The notes: a model not told the origin generated them from the letters alone. Shown: positions 1 to 13,900, counted from the first letter of the stretch. The stretch is DNA of 64,000 nt from Bradysia coprophila (GCF_014529535.1 NW_023503337.1:1-64000), one strand, 5' to 3'. Numbers and translations: made by a program.

Positions 1-2394
1 AAAGTATCGAGAAACGCAAGAAACACGACGATGTAGCGCCTCTTTTTCCAAAATTTCCAACTTAATGGTTCTGCTTCCTCGTAATGTGAACTAAAAAACA
101 TTTTTTTAAATTTAATTTTTTAAACGAAAAATCTGTGAATTTAACCTGTTGTGGACGTTTATTTCTGTCTTCATTTTCAATAAAAACTTTTTGCTAACTC
201 AACTCAAAATGAATTAAAACACAAATTTCTTAATAGCAAAGAACAAAGCACGATTCGAAAGGACTACGAATCAAGACTGACGAAAACCTCGATGAAGACG
301 TTTCTTATCAAGTAAGATGCTAAGAGAGGAGTTTTTTTCCTTTCATTATTTTTATCATTTAATTGGTTCACACTTAAGATAGCCAAAATAGACAAAAATC
401 GGAATGATTAGACATTATTAAAAGAGACCCGCACGAAATTTACTTACACTCAATGGACAATAATTCATCAATTGTATCTGCGTGAATTTAGCAGACTTTT
501 CTCACTCCAAAGCTCTTCTAAGCATTAGATGGGTTCTTTTAAATGCGAACCTAGCGCGTCGTCGTCGTCATCGTGGCTTTAATTTTTAGATTTAATAGAC
601 TTTACTTTTCTTTCATTTGCCTGAAAATATTGGAAAAATGTTACTACAGTCTACAGTCGACGTCGGTGAAATTTAGACATGTATTTTCTTCAGCTGTTTT
701 TCACTTGGTGCAAAAGTTACATTCACGCGCATGGTGGTGGAAAAACCATATGAAGACGTATGAGCTATGAACAGTTTAACATCTCCAACGGATGTAGGTC
801 CGAAGGTTGAAACACTTTGCAGACTAAGTGGATATATTTCACTATCCGGGTAGTTCAATTTTTTAAAAATCCTTATTTTCGCTAGACATACAGACCTGGT
901 ACAAATGGACGCGCGATGTCTTCAATGTAGATGGTAAAAATGTTCGATGTCGTTCCTATGAAATTTCAGCGTGTCACATCGTTCATAGAAATTGTGAAAA
1001 CCATTTAGTTCCTGTTATATTGGCTCTCGAGATTCGAGATTTTTTTCAAATTGAACTTGACACGTGCTTTGCTGCTGTAGGTAACATACATCCTTTTCAT
1101 TGGAATAATTTGTAAACAGGCCATGTCATTTAGGTTTTCGACGTTCAGGTTCAGGTTAAATGTCATAATATCAGGGTCAGGTTAAAAAATTAGATATCAG
1201 ACAGGGACTATTTTTGTGGAAACATTGTCCCACATTTTCTTCAATTTTAATGAAATTGTCCCAAATTTTCAAAAAAAAATTACTTTGTGAAAATGTGGTA
1301 AAAGTTCAGAAAATATGATGTTTTCCTAAAAATAGTCCCTGGTTTCAGGTATTCTTGTTCTGGTCGACATGTCCGGTTTTGAGCTTCAGTTTTTAAAAGA
1401 ATTGAAATTGACCTGAAATGCTATTTCCGAAGAGAAAGTTTTATCTACCTTTTCTAATGGCTGCTTGAAAATGTGTACTACACACTTCATGTACACATAG
1501 TATGGACTCAGTCTAAGACACCCACCTTACTATTATTATATATCGAGTGGGTCTATTGATCTAGGATAGGATAAGATAAGATGCACTGTGCACGGGTGTT
1601 TCTTTTTACTCAAAACGTGCAAAATAACCAGTTTATTAAAAGATTTCCAAGAAATGTATAAATAGACACATATCAGACGTCATTGACATTGTCTATTTGT
1701 AAGACAAAAAAGATAGCCGCTTCCATTTCATCTATTTTTAGACACATTTTTAATTTAGAAATGAATCGGATCGATGATTATTTTTGTATTATTTTGAATT
1801 ACCCGATGAAGATTACATTGTTACGGCGCCGCCGCTTATTGAAATGTAACCAGATACCTGTTAGAATATGGTCGTCGATATCAACGCACGATAATCTTTT
1901 TGAAGAGTCCATTCGCTAATTTCTGAACAAATCCATGCTAATCATTGAATCTGTTATAAACACTCATACGGCCTCTACAGATAAACAATAATACTGTCGG
2001 CGAAAGACTTTTTCTTACTTTTTATTTGCGTCATAATAAGGAGTTTAGGATCTTTTTTTTGAAGGAGTCGATCCATATATAACGCACAATTTCATGAAGC
2101 TTAGGAAATTCAGGGATTTAAAACTCTTTTTCATCCTTGCATCGCCTCAAGAGAGATGATTGAAAGCGAAATTCCATAAGAGTTTTGCAATTTCTACTGT
2201 TACAACTGTTAAAAATGAAACCAGTCGGGATTATCTATCGCTTTTACGAAAGAAAAATAAATGTGACGAGGACTTTCTAAATCGAAAGCAAAATTTCCGA
2301 GTTGGTCTCGCTGACGACGGCCAGAATAAAACAACAGTTTTATTATTTTGTAATTAATCTCAACGATCATCACAGTCACAAAAAAATAATATCT
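1..2394. other. Intergenic, no gene seen
   Basis: AT-rich sequence with only short chance open frames of skewed composition. No splice-linked exons were recognised. It contains one small foldback element (1203-1342) and is bounded on the right by a hAT-like element. Confidence 0.5.
1203..1342. mobile_element. Small foldback MITE, TIR CAGGGACTATTTTT
   Basis: The left end CAGGGACTATTTTTGTGGAAAC-type sequence is mirrored at the right end (TTTTCCTAAAAATAGTCCCTG). The interior is a loose palindrome (GTCCCACATTTTC against GAAAATGTGG). A length of about 140 bp and no coding capacity fit a non-autonomous DNA transposon. No clean target duplication was found. The CAGGG start recalls hAT ends, which is inference. 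Confidence 0.5.
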
Positions 2395-2402
2395 CTTCGA
2401 AG

Positions 2403-3526
2403 TAGGGAATGCAATACCGCTATTAATACCGGTACCAATACCGGAAATATCCAATACCGAATACCGGTATTTGATCAAATAATATCGGTATTGATATTGG
2501 AAAACTCGTCATAGCTTTTAAGAGAAAATGTACGGAAATTTTCCAACATATTATAGAATTAGAGAAGTTTTTTTTTGAACTTGTATTATTATATATTCTA
2601 AGGACATCGTCTTTTATTCAGTTTGCTCATTGTGTGGGTACTTACGCAAACGTGATACTTGATAAGCGAATGTTTCGCGTGTAATTTTGAGCATTAAAAT
2701 CAATGTTGTGAATTTTTTCAACACAAAATATTTAGTATCTTCGACGTCAATAGAGGAGCCACTAGAAAATTCGTGTGCCACCATCATTTTGATCATCTCA
2801 GAGGTGTCATAACTCGTTCTTTCACAACCGCGGTCAAAACTATAACGTGACTATAAATGTTAGAAGGATACGCCAGACGAAGTAAGTGGATCGAAGATCT
2901 GAAGCCGGGGTTAGCCTATATCCTTATGCTTGATAGTAATCGCTTTTCTGTGCCTGTATTCCAAACAAGTTAAATAGTGAAATATATTCTTTGCACAAAA
3001 TCTATCCCGACCGATTCTCTTCTACGCACCCAACGGATTAAATCATAGTGATAGGTAAAGAGCGTAGGAGAAAAACAAAAAAAAACCTACTAATATACCA
3101 AAGAACTGATTTTATGAAAAATAGAACTGAACCCGAAAGAATATGAAATTATTGAGTGACTTTGAATTATTTATTTTATCCCCTCGATTTAACTACTTTA
3201 ATTCAATCAGTCACACTTTTATAACTCAAATTTTGAGGCTAACTTAAAGTGTCCTTTGTAAATTGCAAAGTAATATCAAATGAGACAAACATATCTCAAG
3301 GTACTACATAAGTATAGTGAATATGAAAAATAGTTCCTTAGTATATGAAAATATGAATGTCTAACCTTTTAAATATACACTCAATAAGCTACATTATTCA
3401 TTTTAATTATTTTTTACTGAAATAATCAGTTTTTTTTCTTCTACAATTCTTGACTTTAGCACCTCCTTAAAACTCAAAATACCGAATACCGGTATTGAAG
3501 AAAACGGTACGGTATTGCATTCCCTA
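2403..3526. mobile_element. hAT-like non-autonomous DNA transposon (1.12 kb)
   Basis: The two ends are 17-bp perfect inverted repeats, TAGGGAATGCAATACCG. They are flanked immediately by the same 8 bp, CTTCGAAG, at 2395-2402 and 3527-3534. An 8-bp target duplication with a TAGGG-type terminus is characteristic of the hAT superfamily. Subterminal sequence at both ends is rich in the short motif AATACCGGTATT, repeated and self-complementary, as expected for subterminal transposase-binding repeats. No transposase open frame remains, so it would need transposase in trans. The target duplication is itself a palindrome. Confidence 0.75.
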
Positions 3527-4115
3527 CTTCGAAGTGTTAAACACTAAAAACTCTAACTGTAAAAAACGAAAAAGGAAAATTAAAGTCGATTGTCGACTCG
3601 AAGTGTTAAACACTGCGAGGTAATCAACTCCCAAAAATCGTGTATACGTATTGCAGGCTTAACATCAGTGTGATGACTTTGTGATGAAGGCCTTGTGGCA
3701 CAACTTCATAGAGTCTATCAACTCGTTTTGTTACATTTGAGCCGAAAAATTAGTTTTGAGATAGGAAGTATGAAGTATACACCTCTAGTAACGTTGAGAG
3801 TAGAGGCTTCGATTTGCTTCTTTAAACTCCTACTAGGCTTAATGTACTAAGGAAAGAAATGGCTAGGAAAACTATTTCTTGTTCAATGCAAAATATTAAG
3901 TAGGACTACGTTTCCGGTGCTGTTTTTAGATATTTTTCAGCTCCAGCAAATTGTTGAAAAGCATCACACGTTGCCAATAATCAACTCAAAAAATAATTTT
4001 TTAAATTAAATAATTATTACGCCTTAAAACAGGAGTGATAGCACATTACGAAGGTATAGTCGCAGCATACAAACGGAACAGCACAATGTACTGCAAGCAT
4101 GAGTTATCGTAGTGG

Positions 4116-4395
4116 CTAAATAGCCTCAATACGAACAACACACACTCTACGGATAATAGCGGCAGAGTCAAAATGACCCAAAAATATATCGGCTAAATTT
4201 GAAGTTTTTGGACAAAATGATGTATGGACGACTTGTTCATTATCAAAAATAAAGGGCACCTTCCATACATCACTTTTCGATTGGACCACGGGAACCACCC
4301 GGAACCAACTGGAACCACTTGCAAAAATCAAGCAAAATTTCGACTCTGCCGCTATTATCCGTAGAGTGTGTGTTGTTTGTCTTGAGGCTATTTAG
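4116..4395. mobile_element. Foldback MITE (280 bp)
   Basis: The terminal inverted repeats are about 55-60 bp long, beginning CTAAATAGCCTCAA at the left and mirrored at the right, with only a few mismatches. Both sides are flanked by TAGTGG (4110-4115 and 4396-4401), a candidate 6-bp target duplication. The centre contains several GGAACCA(C/A) repeats. There is no coding capacity; the superfamily was not assigned. Confidence 0.7.
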
Positions 4396-4439
4396 TAGTG
4401 GCAGTTGTCAAATAGAGAACTATTGTGGTGCCTTACCAC

Positions 4440-4637
4440 CCTTACCACTTAAATGACAATTTTTGGCATACACATTCTCGAAATCGATTTTTAACCGTGA
4501 AGCCATTTTTGGCCAAATGGAGCAAAATGGAGATCATGCTGTCAAAAATTGATGGCCAAAAATGTGCCATCATGGCTTCACGGTTAAAAAACTATTTCAA
4601 GAATGTGTAGGCCAAAATTGACTTTTAAGTGCTAAGG
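4440..4637. mobile_element. Foldback MITE (about 200 bp)
   Basis: Nearly the whole element is an inverted repeat. The left arm CCTTACCACTTAAATGACAA and onward through TTTTTAACCGTGAAGCCA is mirrored on the right from TGGCTTCACGGTTAAAAA to CCTAAGCAC-type sequence. Arms are roughly 75 bp with scattered mismatches. It sits only about 40 bp from the preceding MITE. Open frames inside it are products of the palindrome, not genes. Confidence 0.6.
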
Positions 4638-5239
4638 TTCGTCCAAATTTTTTTACGGTACCAAACTTTGTATGATACTACACTGTCCAGTTTCAGTACT
4701 CTATTCAGATTACCACTCATGCGTGGACAGTATAAAATTTGATGTTAACTTTAAGAAAAACTCACGGCAACTTGATAATACAGTTTTTTTGTATCACGAA
4801 TTTAGACGCCATTGACGCCACCGTGCAGTTCATCAACAATGCACTTTTTGTGGAAAACTTCGATATGACCATACCCTTTTAACGTATGTTCCCTACTCAA
4901 TAGTAGTCCTACACAACTTTGTTTTTTTTTTGTAGCTTTTGTGAAACGTGTTCAGCTAAAAAAGAAAGTGCGGCACTTTGTAAAGTTAAATACGAGCAGT
5001 GTCAGTTATTAAAAAATTCGGCTATTTCCAATATTTTTCGACTTCGTTATGTAAAAAATAAGTTTTAAGTTTTGGAACTCGGCGGCACTCATGTGCCTTA
5101 CTCAACTGAGTGTTATTTTGAAGAAAATGTATTTTAGTCGTAATTAAAGTGGCAATGTTTCGTTCAGTAACCAAAAAAAAATTCTAATACCAGCCAGTAA
5201 CTAAGATCTATCTATAGAGCTAAAGAGAACAACCGATAA

Positions 5240-7514
5240 GGTAAGTGAAGTAGTAGCTGACCGTGAAGGAGTACCTGACCAGCTACATTATTTATCAGTA
5301 ATTACAAGCGAAAATACTCAAATTAACGTTCTAATTAATATTTAGCTTATTTGATATAATTATAAAATGAAACCAGTGCACCATCTCAGTACAAAATTGT
5401 AAATTTCTTAAGAAAAGCGTAAGATCGGTGTAGCATCAATTAAGGTTTGTTTTAAAAAAAGAAATATTTATGGACCAAGTTTTAGTGTTTTGAGGTTTAA
5501 TAGTTCAATAATTCTCTTGACTGAAAGTCATGGGTCTTACGAATGAAATGTTTGTCACACATCGTTCGTATGATTGAAAATACATGGAATGTATGACCAA
5601 AAACCTTGAATACAGAAAATGTTTGTCACACTTTGTTCATTCCTTGTTGCTACGATAACTTGAGCAATTCTAAACGGATTTCCAAAAACTTTTTTTTAAT
5701 CGACATGGAATTAAATTCCTCAGGTTAAGTTCGAAGATGGGCTATGAAGAACCGATGATCTTAAAGATATTCCCAAAAGAATGTTTGACTCATCGCTTGG
5801 TGCCACGATAACTCGTGTAGTTTTCGACGGATTTCTAAAACTTTTTTTTTAATCGACGAGGAATTAAATTCCTCAGGTTAAGTTCGAAGATGGACTATAA
5901 CAGACGGGTGATCTTAGATACATTCTCAAAAGAATTTTTGTCTTGTCGCTTGATTCCACAATAACTTGAGAAGTTTTCGACGGATTTCCATTTTTTTTTT
6001 CAATCGACAAGGAATTAATTCCTCAGGTTAAGTTCAAAGGTGGACCATAACGGACAGGAGATCTCCGTGATATTCTTAAAAGAATTTTCGTCTCGCTTGA
6101 TAACACGATAACTTAAGTGATCCTCAACTAATTTCAATTTTTTTATTCGACTGGGAATTAAATTCCTCAGATTAAATTCGAAGTTGGGTTGTTTGTCGCA
6201 CTTTGTTCATTCCTTGATAACACGGTAACTCGAGTAATTCTCAACGGATTTCCAAAAAGTTTTTTTATCCGACGAGGAATTAAATTCCTGAGGTTAAGAT
6301 CGAAGATAGGTTATAAGAAACAATTGATAGCACGATAACTTGAGTAATAAGCAATCGATTTAGAAAAAATATTATTCGACTAAGAATGAAATTCGTGAGG
6401 GGCGCCAGATCATCTGTCTATATGTATACTCTACTTATCATACGGAGTAATTTTCGACAGCTTTCCAAAAACGTTTGTACTGAAATTACTCGGGCTAAGT
6501 TCGTTAATGGAAATACTGGAGTAATAATGTGTGATTTATTCCGAAAAAACTTGCTGTCTATGCTAGAAAGAAAAAAAAATGAACGAGTGCGAGGGCCGTA
6601 ATCACACGAGTTGCATACCTTATTCATAAGCAAAAATGTTCAGTAGAACATCGAAAATATTTGCCGTTTCATTTGAAACATTCAGCTACGCTGATTCGAT
6701 TGACAACTTTGTCGAACGAAAATATTCTCTTAGAATTATTTGCTAAAAAAGTCTTATAATCTGGAAAATTTCAACGAGTGTGGACTTTGCGGCCAGAGCG
6801 AAGCGGGGGCCGCATTCACACGAGTTTAAATTTATTCAAGAGTTTAGCAAGAAATACGTCCTTTTTACAGCGTCGATTTTCAATAAAATTAAAGGAGCAA
6901 ACAATTTATGACAAAACAAGACAAAGAGCTATACTTTCATCAAGATCAATCTACGATATTTTTGTAACAATTACAAAAATCTATTGAGAAAATATCAGTC
7001 AGTCAAAGGACCTGACCCACCCATAAGGTGGGGCCTAGTTAATAATATTAACATCAAAAGCGTTTAAAAGTTAATATTTGATTAATTGCATCGTGGTCAA
7101 AACACTAAATCCAATATATACCATGTTTGTGTAGTTGACCGCACGAAATTCCGTACATTTTTCTTCATGTGACAAATTTCATTGTTGGGTACAAAATAAT
7201 GTGATTACAATTTGTTGAATTGAAATTTGCGTTTTTATCATTGAAATTGGTCAATATCAGTGTTTTAAGAGTGAAAATGTGTCAAATAATGATAAATTAT
7301 TGGGAAAAATGTGAAAATTGTCTTATTTTGTAGCGGTAAACTACTGCAACAAGACTGGTCAAGTATATTTTTTGTGGTCAGCTACTGCATCAAAATTCTA
7401 AACAGATAAAATTAAATTCTGACGAAGGAAAAACTTAAGTTCATCGATATCATCCTGAGATATTGTTGACCAAAGTTGAAAAATTGCAGCCGGTCAGCTA
7501 CTACCTCACTTACC
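5240..7514. mobile_element. 2.3-kb element with inverted ends and internal satellite
   Basis: The left end (5240-5263) begins GGTAAGTGAAGTAGTAGCTG. The right end (7491-7514) is its reverse complement with a single A/G difference over 24 bp. Shorter degenerate versions of the same end motif (GGTCA-CTACTGCA-CAA type) recur near 7130, 7320 and 7375, so the right end is itself repetitive. The interior carries a degenerate tandem array (5640-6400). No transposase or polymerase frame was recognised and no target duplication is clear. It is probably a non-autonomous DNA element, but class is undetermined. Confidence 0.5.
5640..6400. repeat. Degenerate tandem array, about 125-155 bp period
   Basis: About five diverged copies share a fixed order: CACGATAACTTGAGTAATT, then CGGATTTCCAAAAA, a T-run, CGACGAGGAATTAAATTCCT, then CAGGTTAAGTTCGAAGAT. 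The GGAATTAAATTC landmark sits near 5707, 5860, 6011, 6154 and 6278. Each copy contains the palindrome GGAATTAAATTCC. A further eroded copy may lie at about 6440-6510. Confidence 0.7.
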
Positions 7515-7944
7515 TTTACTTTCGGGTGAATTTTCTGTAACAACACATCACACTGTCAAAGTACCACCTCATTTCTTTGTTTGTAGAATCGTAAACTGTT
7601 GACTAATTTCTAATTTTACATGTCTTGCATTTTTACCACCTTATATTGAATGTAGTTAGGTTGCTAGAGAGGGTATCAGTAATGTGCAATTGACGAAACT
7701 AATTTGGTTCAATCGGTTCAATAATTCGAATGGAAGAATTAATTGTTAAATCAACCAAAGGTGATGTCCAGGTTAGCCGAACGATTTCTTCGGAAAAGTG
7801 AAAGAAAACAACGGATCACGTCATGTTTTAAATATTTTATAAATAAATTTTTTTCTCAATCAAATAGCAGGAAAAGTGTATCTATCAAACAAACAATTGT
7901 TCTTCCTTCTTCTTTTTCATTTTTGTTTTGTTTTGTTAAATTAT
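7515..7944 (-). other. Probable 3' flank / 3' UTR of Slingshot
   Basis: This is the stretch downstream of the Slingshot stop codon on the minus strand. No canonical AATAAA was located close to the stop, so the transcript end cannot be placed. No other gene is seen. Confidence 0.35.
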
Positions 7945-10900
7945 TTACATAGTGTTGTATGCTGCAGTATTTAGACGCTGCTTTGGTATACCCAAACGAG
8001 ACAGTGGATGCGTTTTGCCATGCTGTTGCATTCGTTTGCACACATTACTCTTCGCGATTGGTATCGGATTGCTTTGGGTTATGGTTTTTGTTTGATTCGT
8101 CGGTGGTACGGGCGGTGGTCGATGAAATTCGTCCATGTGGTTCTGTATGAACGTCGGATGGCTGCTGATCGTGTGTGATTTGGAGAGCTGATGCATTTGC
8201 TGTTTCGTTTCGTATACCGACCGGGGTCGTGCTGTTTTAACCGGAAGCAATTGTTTCGATTGTTTGGTGGATTTGTTGTCATATTTGTCGACCAGATGTT
8301 TGACGTTGATCTCTTCGGTGATTGGTTCGGTTGCTTTAAAGTGCATTGATTGATCGATTGAAGGATTCATGTAAACGTTTTGGTCTGTGATGATGGCAGT
8401 AGCTGATGATGATGACGATGATGGAAGCGTTTGCATGATTGATGCTTTCGGATTGAATCGTGTGAACGTGTCATTTTGTTCGAAATTCATTTTTAAATTC
8501 TGTACGATTCCGCAGATTTTTTGTGACGATGCACTGCCTCCCACCTTACGAAACGTTTGTTTATTGTCATCGTACAGTATGGGCCGAGCGTATTCCACCG
8601 TTGTTTCGGGCGTCGACACTGACAGTCGACTGTTTATCGATGGCAGTTGATTGATATTCAGATTTTGCTCGCTGTTACATCGATTCAGAGTGATCTTGTT
8701 GGCTAGTGATTTGTTGAGTTTATCAGTCCATGGATTTGCTGTTGTGTTGATAGCAGACTTTTTCTTCGTATTGATGAAACAGGTGCTGTTGTCGTCGTTT
8801 ATCCGTTTGGTCACCGACGACGATTTATCGATCATAACCTTTGTTCGTCGAACCGTTCCCGATTGCCATGCAATATCATCGACAAACGGAAATGTTCGGC
8901 TTTGATTCAATGCTATCGGTTCTCGTGCACTGCCGACAGACGAAAATGATTTATTGTCTTCGCTAGAACTCCATGACGAATACCGTGAAGTTCGACTAAT
9001 TCGATGTGAACCGGTCGGCGAATCGGTTACCCTACGTGAATTTTGTTGATTTGATCGTAACTCTAGTGATTGTGTTAGGGGTGATGTTGACGTTGTGGCT
9101 AATGTGACCGTATGACCTTTGTGCTTGTCGTCATCAAAAACAGTATCTAGGGGTGAAGAGAATGGGTCTGATTTGATTGCAGTTGAAGAAATTTGTTTGT
9201 CCCGTTTGCCCATCGGCAATTTTAATTTAGTTTGTGAAGTTGAGGTCCATGTTGGACTATCACAGCTACTACTGTCTACGTTCATATTTAAAGTCTTATT
9301 CGGTTTGTTCACCTTTTCCAACGTTCCGAATTCTCCCGGATCCCATGTCTCTTGTCGGGACGTTGAATCTTCATAACTGTAGGAACATTGTGAGTCTGAT
9401 TGTTTCTCGGCTGCCCGAATTCTTTGTACGGTCTTACTTGTTTCCAATTCATTGACGATCCATTTAACCGATGGCACAGGAGATTTAAAGTTTTCTTGTA
9501 AATGAACAACTTGGTTTTGTGACACGCTATAGTTTTTACCGTTGCACGGTAGTCGCACGTTTTTCGTTTTTTCAATTTTCGGTTCGCTGGTCAAATTTTC
9601 CAGCGATTTCGATTGCGAAAATTGCTTAGGAACGACATTGAACTTTTCGACATTCTTTGGTGGTGACCAGCTACTCGGACGTTTTCGTCGAAATTTCTTC
9701 CGCTTCTCCGGTGAATTTAACTTTTCCGCCGCATTCAGTGCCTGAATCAACGGAGTCGGTTCGCTGCCCGGCAACAATCGAGCATCTTTTGTGCTGTGTA
9801 AATTCGTTTCACTTTTGCTGCGCTGTAGTTTCTCCTTGTTTCGCATTGCGTCCAACATGCCCTCGTACGTTTCCAGTTGGGACAGAAAGCTTTTATTTGG
9901 TTTTATACAATTTCGTTTCTTCTTCACGTGTACCATGGCCTGATCGAAATTCCAACTGAAGGCTTTCATTGCATACGCAATAACGACCGACGCTGACCGA
10001 CTGACGCCCATCTTACAGTGTACTAATACTTTGGATCCTTCTTTTCGCGCCCGTGTGATGTATTTGAATGTATTGTCCCAATGTTTCAGTAGATTTGTTT
10101 TCTCGTCGTCATACACTCGAATGTTACAATAGTCAAACATGCCCGGAAAGAAGTTGTCGATCTCTCTAGTCACATTCAGGATGTGTCGTACTCTACAAGA
10201 AAAATAAATTTCCTTTACCAATTGCAAGTGGCTAATGGATGTGGTAGTTCGATAGGATTGCATTTTAAATTATTTTTTTCTTCTTCAACCAAGTGATGAG
10301 CTTACCCGTTCTTTTGCAACTCCTCCAAATTACTGGCATTCCACTCAGATCCTAAATACACGTGATCAAATATTTCCGTTGGTGAGTCCATTTGGCCTAG
10401 AATTGTCAACATTTCCTGATCGATAAACGATTTAAATTCACCCAAGTCCATGTCTAAGTGCTCTTCAAGTCGCCCGCGAATATATTTCGACGTAACTTCG
10501 TCTAAATCAACAGACATCATAATCTCTTTGAGAGCAGTTTTGATTGTGTGTTCCGTGTCACCACGTTCAGTCGGCCTATGTTTGGAAATTTTCGTCAAAT
10601 TTTGTTTCTATTTTGGGTTTCTGTTGCGTTCACTTACTTATTTCTAACAGCATCTGGAGATGGCGGTCTACGACTTTCTAACGAATCCATGGCATTCCAT
10701 TCATTTAAGCAAGATCTTTCCGATTCAATTCGGTCTTCATAATAGGAGACCCATTCGTGTGATGGACCTCCTGGATAAAAATTGTTTCGCCGTGCCTTGC
10801 CCGACACTTTGTGCAACGTTTGCAGAGCCGACCTGAAATTGGCGAAAGACCGTAAAACAAAATTCGTTTCAATTGTTCATGTATTTTGATACTAACCACA

Positions 10901-13900
10901 TTGCCTGGACCGACACAGGCTTAAAAATGTGAGTTCGACCGTAAACAGTAATACTGAAGCCACTGGAAAAGAAATGAAGAAGCTCGTTAGATTTGGATTG
11001 AGTTCATTTAAATCCCAATAGAAGGTTGCACACTTTAGAGACCAGCTGTTTGTTTGGGTTGCTAATTAATGTTTGTTAACATGTGGTTCGAATCGTATTT
11101 CGTTTTCAAGAGTAGCTCTGTGAAGCATTTTTTTGACGTAAACTTTTTGCGTGGAGACGCAGAATGCGTCACCCAAAACGATATCAATTGCTTCGGAAGT
11201 ATACACAGGGACTGGCGTCACATTTGGATTTTTGATAATGGATTTTTGATAGGTTTTGAACTACAAAAAATAAACATTAGGTAGCGGGTCGTGCAGTGCA
11301 TGTTACTATTCAACTTTTTCTTTTTCACATCCCCTCGACTTCTCTACAAGCTGACTGAGAAGTAGATCATGTTAAACTTTAACATTGTTAAAGTGAATTT
11401 ATCACTCAAAAACGTTGCTGGACGTATAAGACGTGTATGTCAAACAAGGCCTTAAAAAGAATTGATATGTATGTGGGCTCACAACATTCTTAATACAAGC
11501 ACAAGCATGAAACTTAGAGTTTTACGATGAAAATCTAAAATCTGAATCTAAATGGACTTAATTGAGACTCTTGGCCCACATTCCGAATTACTCATTGCAG
11601 TTGTTCTGGTGGGTACCAAAGGTACCATAATGGTACTACCATTCATTTCTAACAATTCCTGTAGTCCATAATTTTACGATAAACAATTTTGACTCACCCG
11701 TCACCGTCCAGCCGAATCGTCGTATCTGCTAATATCTTCAACACCAGACCGACCGTTGTTCTTTCATTACAATCGATTCCCAACAAGCAAGACTCCTCGA
11801 TTTCATTGGTTGCATTCACATCCACATCGTAGTCAAAATCGTCGGTGCTTTTCTGACAGAATTTACTGCTAACATCGACCATTTCGTTCAGTTTGAAAAT
11901 ATCACTATTCCGGACAGCGTCACTTTGGAAATGGTCCACCTGTTTTCGATTGCTGGATTTGATTTGAACATCCGCATGAAATGACGACGATGCATAGTTT
12001 TTGGTGTTGTATTTGCCGGTATTCTGTTGCTGGTGTTGTCTGGAAAATTTTCCCAAACGTGACACTACCACCAGATAGCGTGTGCGGCCAGTACGAGCAG
12101 TTTCCAGTTTAACAGCCTGGAAAATGAAGTTCCACGATTCAGTTTTCGAGTCGCAACAAAAAAAAAACTTTTGATCGGCTTGCACGAACGACCATTCACA
12201 AATTACGCTCTGCGGGAGGGGTGCATCGTAAGAGTGAACGTTTCGCGTGCGTACTCTGTGAATGGTCTGCTGATTGCATGGTGTCCCTACACTTACCATT
12301 TTTAACGTTTCCTCTTCCCTTAACAAATAAAACATAGATTGTAGATGACGTTGAATATCACTTCGTGCAAATGACTTTAAGTATTGCGAATCTTCCGAAA
12401 GAATCGTCTGAATATTGCTGTCCGTTTCTTCGTTCGATTCCAGTGCAACAGCAGCTCCTTTTCCCGCAAAAAAATAGTCGTTGACACTGAGGGAGGGAGA
12501 AAAGAATTGAACAGAAAAATGGCAATGAAAATCATTCAACCGATGACAACGGAACTTACTTTTTGCGTGACGAATTCTCATCGACTGATTCATCCTGCGA
12601 AAGAAAGAAAAATTAATTAAAACGCGTGAAAATGATTAGGCATCACAGACTCTATTGTAAGGACAAGACAATGGAACTTTCTTTAACCAACACAGTCCCC
12701 TTCATAGTAAAATGTCGTGACAACAAATTAGATGATCGTTATCATGATGCAGCGAAAAACTACCATCAAAACCTCTGTGAGGCAGACGACAATCTTTTTG
12801 CTGCAACAGAAACTTTTATTCTTGACGGTGAACGTATCCATTGTTTAACCAGAACAAAAACAAAAACAATTGTCACGGGTTGCCGGTGTATTACACATCT
12901 TCATATTTTCACATACGGTCAACGGTCTCAGGGCCGTCATAAAGGATGTATAGAAAATCATTCCACCTGCAGGAAAATTGTTTCTTTCTTCTTTTTGTTA
13001 CTGATGCGTTTCCGGGTTATATAGACAAATGGTTATTGTTTCATACTTTTTCGTTGACCTTGAGCACTCCTATCGATGTAAGTAAACTGAATTTTTACAT
13101 TTTTTAGGCTTGTCTTTTGCCAGTCATTTATGATGGACATGTCATCCGATCATTTAACATTCATATCCCTCAAGAAATTCCTAGTCTCTGCATAGTTGAC
13201 CTTCCGACTCAACAGTTCCCAAGTAAACCAAAAACGTTTCCATTTTATTGCAAATTTTATCTGGCTTGTACGGATTTCGAATTCATCATCGAAAGGGGAC
13301 ATGATGATAATTCGTCTGGTATGAATGAATGTCTTGGTTCCCATTAAGAGTTTTCGGTCGGTCGATCGATATAACAGTAGCGACTATAGCGATAAATCTT
13401 TGGCTCAAAAACCACTGTTCTGTACCAATGTTCAAGAGGATTTGGTATATGTCATAGGGGCGTGCAGGCAGAACCAACGGTAATCCGTCTAATTTTAAGA
13501 ACTTGGGAAAATTTCGTCATAATTTTCAATCGTCCACACTTCGATATTATTACCGGGTCTTTGCGGTCGTAGATTACACAAATTTGACTCCACATCATAT
13601 CGACGGTCTAACCAATTTTGATCTCAATCAACGATTTGCATAACACTTCGACCTACAAGCACTGGAACTACCTTTTCTAATTCAACTGTTTATGGCACAC
13701 TAAATTCGTCAACACTTTTAATCGAATTACTTTATCTGAAACAGTATATGTAGCACAACGTGCAAAACGTCGTCACTAACTTTTAACAAACAGAAAATTT
13801 AAAGGAAAAAAAAATTGAGAAAACAATTTTGCAATGACGATACCATGTAGTATAACTGTCTCAAATGAAAACATTTGAACAGTTGTTGTTGTTGTGTCGT

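Larger units (their letters stand above)
3535..5239. other. Intergenic with two adjacent foldback elements
   Basis: No gene was recognised. CGAAGTGTTAAACACT occurs just after the hAT-like element (3530 on) and again near 3599, a short direct repeat. Two foldback MITEs occupy 4116-4395 and 4440-4637. Confidence 0.45.

Noticed and set aside
8387..9959. Several 80-100 codon plus-strand frames
   Set aside because: Antisense to the large last exon of Slingshot.
12626..13024. 132-codon plus-strand frame inside the first Slingshot intron
   Set aside because: No recognisable motif, no splice context, and composition typical of chance.
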